The translations under genes were made by a program, and so were the position numbers. From assembly GCA_037179385.1 (NCBI GenBank), contig CM074179.1, forward strand, positions 4,774,001 to 4,838,000: a stretch of DNA of 64,000 nt. The letters run 5' to 3'. Of this stretch, positions 57,537-64,000 are shown piece by piece. The notes beneath the pieces were generated by a model. It was not told where the DNA came from. It saw nothing but the letters and a program-made list of their open reading frames with translations, and did no database searches. Numbering within the stretch: the first letter of the stretch is position 1; every line of letters begins with the position of its first letter. Source of the DNA: Holothuria scabra (lineage: Eukaryota; Echinodermata; Holothuroidea; Aspidochirotida; Holothuriidae).

Positions 57537-59215
57537 AACGCATGTAAAACCGGAACCGGAAGTGCTAAAGAACTGAACTGTGGGTATAATGAAGCCCTAG
57601 CATGGGGCTATCACCTTCTAAAATTTCGAAATGAAAGATACACCGGAAACTGTTTCGAGATTTCGACTTAACCAAAGAATGAGGTATATCAACGATCCTA
57701 CGAAGCAAGAGCGTCTTTTGCTCTTATGTCGCGGTACGAACCCCCCCCCCCCCCCCAGCGAGGGGGTGTTATAATGGTTTGGGGGTGAAATGGAGCCCAA
57801 ACGATAGTTTGGTCTTGATAACACCTCCAAACCAAATTTCGAGACCGAGAGTCACAGGAAAGTGGTAATCCGATCCATTTTACAGACGATCAGAAAGGGG
57901 GGGGGGGGGTCCAAACGCGAAATCCATGAAAAATAACACTTTTATAAATTTTTTTTTGTACTTTCCGGTCACGATATTGACACGAAATTATGATATGATT
58001 CTATCTAAATTATGGCTAATGCAATGATATTTGTTTTGTTTTGTCCCAAACCACAGGTCCCTGTTTTCCAAATGCGACTACTTAAGGGCGCTCTTCATAA
58101 AATAACTTTAAACCACTGTAAAACTGGAACCGGAAGTGGTAGAGGGGTGAGCTTTGGATATGTTACAGCCCTGGCATAGGGCTATCATGCACAAAAATTT
58201 CGGGGGGAAAGGTCCACAGGAGGCCGACTTGAAATTTTGACTTATCCCCAAAATAAGGTGCATTACGATCTAACAAAGCAGGAACGTCTTTTGCTCTATG
58301 TCGCGTTATGAACCACCGGGGTGGGGTGAACTTAGGGTATGGGGGTGAATTGGGTCCCAAACGTTAGGTTACTCTTAGTTGCATCTCCAAACCAAATTTC
58401 GAGCCCGAAATTGACTGGAAAGTGGTCATCCGATCCATTTCACATACGATCAGAAAAAAGTCGGGTCCAAAAGCGAATTTCATGAAAAATCACACTTTAA
58501 TCTTTTTTTTTTAGTACCTTTCGGGCACGATATTGACACGAAATTTTGATATAATTCTATTTAAAATATGGCTACTGCAATGGCATTTTTGAACGATTTT
58601 TTTCCAAGCCATAAGACCTTTATTTTGAAAAGCGACCGACAGAGGGCGCTCTTCATAAAATAACTTTAAACCACTGTAAAACTGGAACCGGAAGTGGTAG
58701 AGAGGTGAGCTTTGGATATGTTACAGCCCTGGCATAGGGCTATCATGCACAAAAATTTCGGGGGGGGAGGTCCACAGGAGGCCGACTCGAAATTTTGGCT
58801 TATCCCAAAAATAAGGTGCGTTAACGATCTAACAAAACAGGAACGTCTTTTGCTCTATGTCGCGTTATGAACCACCGGGGTGGGGTGAACTTAGGGTTTT
58901 GGGGTAAAATGGGTGCCAAACGTTAGGTTACTCTTAGTTGCATCTCCAAACCAAATTTCGAGCCCGAAATTGACAGGAAAGTGGTCATCCGATCCATTTC
59001 ACATACGATCAGAAGAAAAGTCGGGCCCAAAAGCGAATTTCATGAAAAATCACACTTTAATCTTTTTTTTTAGCACCTTCCGGGCACGATATTGACACAA
59101 AATTTTGATATGATTCTATTTAAATTATGGCTAATGCAATGGCATTTTTGAACGACTTTTTTCCAAGCCATAAGACCTTGATTTTGAAAAGCGACCGATA
59201 GAGGGCGTCCTAAAT
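57537..59215 (+). repeat. ~560-bp satellite, three units
   Basis: Anchors GTAAAACTGGAACCGGAAGT at ~57543 (diverged), 58117 and 58676 mark units of about 575 and 559 bp. The last two are very similar. Each contains AACGTCTTTTGCTCTATGTC, ACCGGGGTGGGGTGAACTTA and a T-run near the end followed by CACGATATTGACACGAAATT. Short frames inside are not genes. Confidence 0.9.
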
Positions 59216-60040
59216 TTCAGACAAGGTCGACCCAAAAGGGGACAAGGTCGACCAAAAAAGCGACAAGGTCGACCTAAAAAGAGACATGGTCGACCCAAAA
59301 GTCCATTAATTTTTTTTTCAAGCACTTCCGGTCAACTAATCGACACGGAATTTAGATATGTTGTTTAGAAATAAAATAGAAAGAAGTGTTATTTTCTTCG
59401 AAGTCATACGACCTTTCTACAAGAAATCCACGGAATTTAAGCGACAAGGTCGACCCAAAAGCGGACAAGGTCTACCAAAAAAGCGACATGGTCGACATTA
59501 AAAAGGCGACAAGGTCGACCTTAAAAGCGACATGGTCGACCCGAAAGTCCATTATTTTTTTTTTTTGAAGCACTTCCGGTGAACCAATCGACACGAAATT
59601 TAAATATGTTGTTTAGAAATGAAATAGAAAGGAGTGTTACTTTTTTCGAAGTCATACGACCGTCCTACAAGAAATCCACATAGAGGGCACTGAATAAAAG
59701 CGACAAGGTCGACCCAAAAGCGAACAAGGTCGACCAAAAAGGGGACAAGGTCGACCCAAAAGCGACATGGTCGACCCAAAAGTCCATTAATTTTTTTAAA
59801 GCACTTCCCGTCTACCGATCGACACAAAATTTGGGTATGATGTTTAAAAATGCGACAGAAAAGAGTGTTATTTTTTTCGAAGTCATACGACCTTCCTACA
59901 AGAAATCCATATAGAGGGCGCTGTTCCCGGTTACCGGTATTTTGCACAAATCCAGACAAGGTCGACCAACTTTAGGACGAAGTCTACCCAAAAGCTACAA
60001 AGTCGACCAAAAAAAGACACGGAGGTCGACCTCCCCTCGC
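59216..60040 (+). repeat. Right GTCGAC arrays within ~240-bp units
   Basis: Four blocks (59218-59300, 59447-59545, 59698-59785, 59955-60035) hold 15 GTCGAC sites in the left-array orientation. The blocks alternate with a repeated spacer (AAAGTCCATTA, CACTTCCGGT, AATCGACACGGAATTT, AAGTCATACGACC) of ~150 bp that resembles the end of the 560-bp unit. The last block ends 15-20 bp from the element's right terminus. Confidence 0.9.
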
Positions 60041-60054
60041 CAGGCTCCTAATTA

Positions 60055-60620
60055 GGGATCAGTACAGGGCCGTTTTTGATGACATGGTTGGCCAGGTCCA
60101 ACCCAATAACTATGCGTTGGGGTCAGAACTGTGGCGAATTGCGCACGACGCCATTGTAACTAATCTCAGGCGTTTTCGTTGGCGCCTTGGAGATGACATT
60201 TGCCCCCGTAATAGATGCACAAGGTGGGAGAGTGTGCCCCACGTGTTTTGGCAGTGTGACTTTGTAGCCGTCCTCTGGGAGTGGTTTCAAGGCCTGGCTG
60301 ATCGTCTCACGTTTTGCAACACCTGGGCCATCAGCCAGGACTACGCTTTGTATGGACTTTCGCCCCCACCATGCAGCACAAGTGTTTGCGGCATACTTAA
60401 TTTTGTGTCAGCCTCCTTGAAGTTGGCCATATGGAGAGACCGATGTAATATTGTCTTTAGGGGGGAAGGGAGGCCTGCGGACGTCGTCCTGGCATTAGTT
60501 AGGGCGGAAGTTAGTTTGAGGGTTGAGGCAGACTTTGCTCGCTTGCCAAAGTCGACGTTCGGTAGGCGGTGGGGTCCACTTGTCAAGATGCGGGCTGGCC
60601 AGCTAAAAGTTAATTTGTAA
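60055..60620 (+). pseudogene. LINE ORF2, C-terminal part resuming after the nested element, copy H
   Basis: The frame resumes with DQYRAVFDDMVGQVQPNNYA and carries CPRNRCTRWESVPHVFWQC (Cys/His motif), YALYGLSPPPCSTSVCGI and GRRWGPLVKMRAGQLKVNL, ending in TAA at 60618. About 15 residues (RVVHSKSLDYRRRDL in other copies) are deleted between LGSELW and RIAHDAI. The 3' UTR follows to 60897. Confidence 0.88.
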
Positions 60621-60897
60621 ACTGTTAACTAGGGGGTTGGGGGATTGTATGTTATTGCCATAGAAATATTGTTCTCTGGCCCACAAACAAGTTTGTATAT
60701 AGTTTCGTTTTGTTGGCCACTGGCCCGTGCCTTCCTGTACGTTGAAAGAACACTTTAATTTGGTTTTGTTCTCACAGAAATTTTTGTTTCCTACGTCTTT
60801 AGAAGTATGTAAATAGTTCATAGTTATGTTTTGTGCAGTACGGTTTCGGTTTGTTGTGTTGGCCATTGGCCCGTGCCGTTTTTTGTACGTAAAAAGT

Positions 60898-60985
60898 AGA
60901 TATTTTCTACCCAATGCCTGAAGAAAGAGTCCCCAGGTGGCGGCTCCAAAAAGCCAACTGGTCTGAATTTAGTTATCTCTACCTT
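60898..60985 (+). pseudogene. I/Nimb-type LINE remnant, continuation
   Basis: After the right copy of AGATATTTTCT the old LINE resumes in frame: YPMPEERVPRWRLQKANWSE, the conserved stretch that follows the endonuclease in I/Jockey/Nimb-type proteins. Excising 48690-60897 joins GDHYSFL to this text. Homology fades near 60985. Confidence 0.75.
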
Positions 60986-61183
60986 AAAGGTCAGCCTCTT
61001 CAAACGTGTCAGACCAGGGGGGCCATCATTCTGGGAAGTCCATACCAAGCCACCCGCACCCAAGACTGATGGGTACTGTAGCAAATCTATCCTGAACTCT
61101 CCTCAGTTTAATGTAAATGGTTACGTAAGTAGTTTTGTTTTGTGTTGGTCTGATCCCAGTTGTTTTTCAGTACTGTGTGCTTT
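60986..61183. other. Unassigned spacer
   Basis: No reliable match to the families above, apart from a TTTTGTTTTGTGTTGG stretch that resembles LINE 3' UTR composition. Confidence 0.35.
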
Positions 61184-61320
61184 TAAAGTGCATTGAAACG
61201 GCACAAACGAACAAAAAACAAAAAAAAGGTTGCACATGGTTGACACAGGTAAAAAAAAAAACTACAAATACTGGTTGACACAGGTAAAAAAAAAAACTAC
61301 AAATACAACTAAGTCAGACC
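61184..61320 (-). repeat. LINE tail core and 35-bp A-rich duplication
   Basis: TTTTAAAGTGCATTGAAACGGCAC (61172-61205 region, minus-strand LINE tail) is followed by two copies of a 35-bp unit GGTTGACACAGGT plus A-run plus CTACAAATAC, starting at 61238 and 61273. It may be another tail-only insertion with an A-rich expansion. Confidence 0.6.
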
Positions 61321-61587
61321 AACACAAAGCAAAAGCAAAACGAATTACAAACCCAGTTACATTTTTTATCGTAATACGTTCGTGGAAATGTGAGATCACG
61401 TTTGAGCATGCGCAGTCAGTATCGTTTGTTCGCAACGCAGCTACAGTCGACTTTTCACACTCAGGAGAAAATTTTCGTGTTTTGGCGGATTTATTTACTT
61501 ACAGTAATTTCATTCGTAATCGCGAAGTAGAAACGAAAATTGTTGCCGTTTGGGGTTTTTTTAGTGAACCGAAACGGGATTTTCATC

Positions 61588-62680
61588 ATGGAAACGAACA
61601 ATAATAATTTGGCGGCATGTGCACAGCAACTGCACGCCGAACACTCCGATCATGCATGTAACATGCTGGAGACTAACGAGAGAAATAACGCTAGGCCTCG
61701 CGTTAGGTCAAGCACCTCCACCAGTAATGCTACTGACACCACCAAATGACCTAACGTTATACCGGTGGTCAGTGAATCGGCAACCGATTCGAATGCATCA
61801 AGCAGTAAGGATCATCGTAAAAAAGGAGTAGATGTTGGCCGAAAGGGCGAAAGTACTGTCACTCGGTCTGGAAAAAGGCCGAAAGTGCAAGGTAAAACCG
61901 ATTCGTCGGCAAATACCGGACGGAGACAGGCCTAACGTTGCAACTGCTATGGGGCATGCACACAGGCCTAATGTAAAGCCTAACACTAACGTTAGTGCAG
62001 AGCCCAGGCCTGTGGAAAAGGAAAACCTGGTGACAGATAGACTGGATAGATCATAGACTTGAAAGTCTAGTGGAAGGGTTCATTGCATCCATGATGGATC
62101 GTCAAGAGGATAGAAGTATGGACCAAGGTGCAATGCCTCAGATGGAAATTGAGAACAATTTTAATGAGGACCTTGACATGTCAGAGGCAGAAGGTGAGGT
62201 TGAAATATAATGGAGATAGACAGACCTCAGAGTATGGGGGCTTCTGCTGAAGAGAAGCTAAGTCAAGCCATGGGGTTTGCATCCCGCTTTACCACTCCCT
62301 CGGGTGTAGGTAAGCCTGTAAATGATGACCTGGCTAACAGTGTGAAATTTTTGATCACCTCAAAATTGGAGAAGAAGATGTCTGATATCTGTGGTGATAT
62401 TTTACGACCAGAGAACTGTGAGAATTTGGTTGTACCAAAGGTCAACCCTACTACCTGGGACAACCTAAACCCCAAAACACAGTCCTTGGACCTGAAGGTT
62501 CAGAGATGTCAGAAGCCTCTGGTAAAAGGGCTATTTGCCCTCGTCACATCACTTAACGACAGTGAACTTTCGGAAGGGGAACAAAACATTCTTGCTCTCC
62601 TGGCCAATTCATTGTTTGAACTGAACATGCTTCGTAAGGAAGTGACTTCAGGACCAACAAAAAGCTACTGGGGTTGTTAA
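61588..62680 (+). pseudogene. DIRS Gag-like region, frameshifted
   Basis: ATG at 61588 opens METNNNNLAACAQQLHAEHS and stops at 61749. The sequence continues in other frames: ESATDSNASSSKDHRKKGVD and KGESTVTRSGKRPKVQGKTD (to ~61935), MDRQEDRSMDQGAMPQMEIE (~62090-62208), then MEIDRPQSMGASAEEKLSQA at 62210-62680. The last part holds RPENCENLVVPKVNPTTW and LDLKVQRCQKPLVKGLFALV, typical of DIRS-type Gag C-termini. At least three frame changes are needed. Confidence 0.7.
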
Positions 62681-63039
62681 GTTACACCATAAGTTTAGCC
62701 AGCGTTTTTCTCATACAAAGTTTGCACCGTATAATCTGAGCAATTCTCGCCAAAGATATCGTGAGGCTGGATGGTTCTCATCGCCAAGAAATGCACAGAG
62801 GCCTTTTTTAGGGGGAGCGAAGTATGCTCACCAAAACAGACTGTGCCCTTAAGTGGGAGCACACAAGAGTGCAAAACAGGCACCAACAAACAGACCCTTC
62901 AGGCGTTAGCGCCTGGTGCCGTGAATCACAACATTGGGGTAAGTAACTTGCTCTTGTCAAATGTCATAATGGAATGGAATGTAAGCACATTTGAGGTCGA
63001 TTACGAGACTATGTACAACAATGGTATGAAATTACCATA

Positions 63040-64000
63040 GAAAAATTTATTTTGGAGGCTGTATCAGGTTATAAGCTGGAATTTATTGATAAACAGATGC
63101 CAGTGCAATGGGCTGTGCCCTGGTCATGCAAAATGACTGCAGATGAAATACTTGCAGTAGATAAACAGATTATTCGATTAGCAGCCGTTGAGGTGATAAA
63201 GCCCTCATGTGGAGATGGGGGATTTGTGTCCAACGTCTTCAATAGACCAAAGAAGAATGGAGGATTCAGAATGATCTTGGATCTCTCTGACTTGAATGAA
63301 ACATTACAGCATCACCATTTTAAAATGGACACATTTGATACAGCCTTAGGCCTGGTAACAAAGAACTGTCACTTTGCCTCAATTGACCTCCGAGATGCTT
63401 ACTATTCAGATAGGCACCTGAGCATAGAAAATATCTCAAGTATGTATGGAAGGGGAATATGTGGCACTTCAAAGCAATGCCAAATGGCCTCACATCAGGC
63501 CCTAGAGTGTTTACCAAAATTCTAAAACCACCTTGAGCACTTCTCAGATCAATGGGAATTAAAATCACTGCCTATATTGATGATACCCAAATTGTTGCAG
63601 AAAGTAAACAAAAAGGGGAACAGGATGTCGCCATAGCTGCTCGTCTATTGTCAGATCTGGGGTTTGTCATCCACCCAGAGAAATCATGGTTTTTGCCAAG
63701 CCAGGAAATAACTTTCCTTGGGTTTGTCATAAACTCGAAGGATATGCAGGTTAAATTAACTCCGACTTCAATTCAGGAATTAAAGGTCATGTGTCAGAAT
63801 TTGTTGACAGTTAGAAGGCCAACCATCAGGACTGTGGCCGCAGTAATAGGGAAACTGGTTTCTACCTTCCCAGCAGTAGAGTATGGTCCATTGCATTATC
63901 GGGAACTAGAAAGGGACAAAGTGAAGGCCCTTAAATGCTCTCGTGGACATTTTGATAGACACATGGTGCATGGTGACCAAGCCAGACTGGAACTGGTGTG
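63040..64000 (+). pseudogene. DIRS reverse transcriptase/RNase H region, partial
   Basis: Frame 63052-63525 carries the RT fingers and motif A (FASIDLRDAYYS at 63373-63408). Then a frameshift near 63410 moves to a frame with GNMWHFKAMPNGLTSGPRVF, a TGA at ~63534, and AYIDDTQI (catalytic YIDD at 63573-63584). LGFVINSKDMQ and the RNase H linker follow to the window edge. Catalytic residues remain, but the frame is broken twice. Confidence 0.8.

Larger units (their letters stand above)
52777..60054. mobile_element. 7,278-bp protein-less composite repeat element nested in LINE ORF2
   Basis: The interruption of copy H is exact: the left flank GTGGGGG and the right flank GGGATCAG rebuild the empty site GTGGGGGATCAG seen in copy B, with GGG duplicated. 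The ends are imperfectly inverted (TTAGGTCCCTGCGA left; TTAGGAGCCTGGCGA as the complement of the right end, inside a terminal TAATTAGG). The interior has four GTCGAC-rich blocks, a 204-bp satellite in two arrays, and a ~560-bp satellite, with no frame of transposase size. Short duplication plus inverted ends suggests a non-autonomous DNA transposon, but the family is unknown to me. The GGG in a G-run is weak as a target duplication. Confidence 0.75.
48701..60897 (+). mobile_element. Tx1-like LINE copy H, full length, interrupted by a 7.3-kb element
   Basis: It begins GGTCTTCGTCGAGAGCGGAC and ends TTTTTGTACGTAAAAAGT, flanked by the 11-bp duplication AGATATTTTCT. Removing 52777-60054 leaves about 4.92 kb: 5' UTR, ORF1, a 12-nt gap, ORF2 and a 3' UTR. 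It is the only copy here with both termini and both target duplications, so it defines the family's full length. It lies inside an older I/Nimb-type LINE. Both ORFs are damaged. Confidence 0.92.
61588..64000 (+). mobile_element. DIRS-type retroelement, decayed, running off the window
   Basis: A Gag-like region is followed by reverse transcriptase/RNase H of DIRS style. Supporting text: RPENCENLVVPKVNPTTW (Gag), QWAVPWSCKM, PKKNGGFRMILDLSDLNE, FASIDLRDAYYS, AYIDDTQI, ITFLGFVINSKDMQ and RTVAAVIGKLVSTFPAVEYG. DIRS elements encode a tyrosine recombinase downstream and carry unusual terminal repeats; neither is visible because the window ends. Several frameshifts show decay. Confidence 0.8.

Noticed and set aside
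52790..60035. GTCGAC arrays as a CRISPR array
   Set aside because: Spacers are repetitive, spacing is 20-24 bp, and the context is eukaryotic retroelement DNA without cas genes.
1..64000. tRNA, rRNA or snRNA genes
   Set aside because: No A-box/B-box pair with a foldable cloverleaf and no rRNA core sequences were noticed on either strand by eye; a covariance-model scan would be needed to exclude them fully.

Overview
This is animal nuclear DNA, very probably from a marine invertebrate. The species cannot be fixed from the window. It has no operons, ribosome binding sites, tRNA or rRNA, and coding density outside mobile DNA is close to nil. At least six retroelement and transposon families are present: L1/Tx1-type LINEs, an older I/Nimb-type LINE, a CR1/L2-like remnant, a Penelope-like element, a DIRS element and a probable hAT transposon. 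That mixture is usual in echinoderm, hemichordate, amphioxus or mollusc-like genomes. No complete host protein gene can be supported. The one candidate host exon is 49 bp at 7316-7364.

Layout. 1-17350 is low-copy, AT-rich, apparently non-coding DNA. It holds a tandem array around 2.5-2.8 kb, a ladder of nuclear-receptor-like direct repeats at 8.3-9.3 kb, a 75-bp duplication near 12.1 kb and long homopolymers. The word TACTGTA/TACAGTA is strikingly over-represented from 2.9 to 13.6 kb. 17370-37545 is a nest of at least seven copies (A to G plus fragments) of one Tx1-like LINE family, in both orientations, truncated and inserted into each other. 37690-39320 is a broken Penelope-like element. 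39391-47935 is a direct tandem duplication of a ~3.1-kb unit with unidentified open frames. The second copy carries a LINE tail insertion and a ~1.9-kb hAT-like insertion, each with its empty site visible in the first copy.

48205-60985 is the best-resolved locus, nested three deep. An old I/Nimb-type LINE is split by a full-length Tx1-like LINE (copy H, 11-bp target duplication AGATATTTTCT). Copy H is itself split by a 7,278-bp protein-less repeat element (52777-60054) built from GTCGACC arrays and two satellite families. 61588 to the window end is a decayed DIRS-type element (Gag-like region, then reverse transcriptase/RNase H) running off the edge.

How the parts work. The Tx1-like LINE is about 4.9 kb: a 5' UTR with a small conserved hairpin, ORF1 (about 380 aa, RRM-like region plus three CCHC knuckles), a 12-nt gap, ORF2 (apurinic-like endonuclease, reverse transcriptase, C-terminal Cys/His motif) and a 3' UTR. 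Every copy is damaged. Several ORF1 frames that look open lack an ATG, and a G-run in ORF2 has expanded to different lengths in different copies. Very short tail-only insertions with target duplications show that the 3' end alone has been mobilised. Positions and frame calls were read by eye, so element edges are good to a few bases where a target duplication is stated and to tens of bases otherwise.
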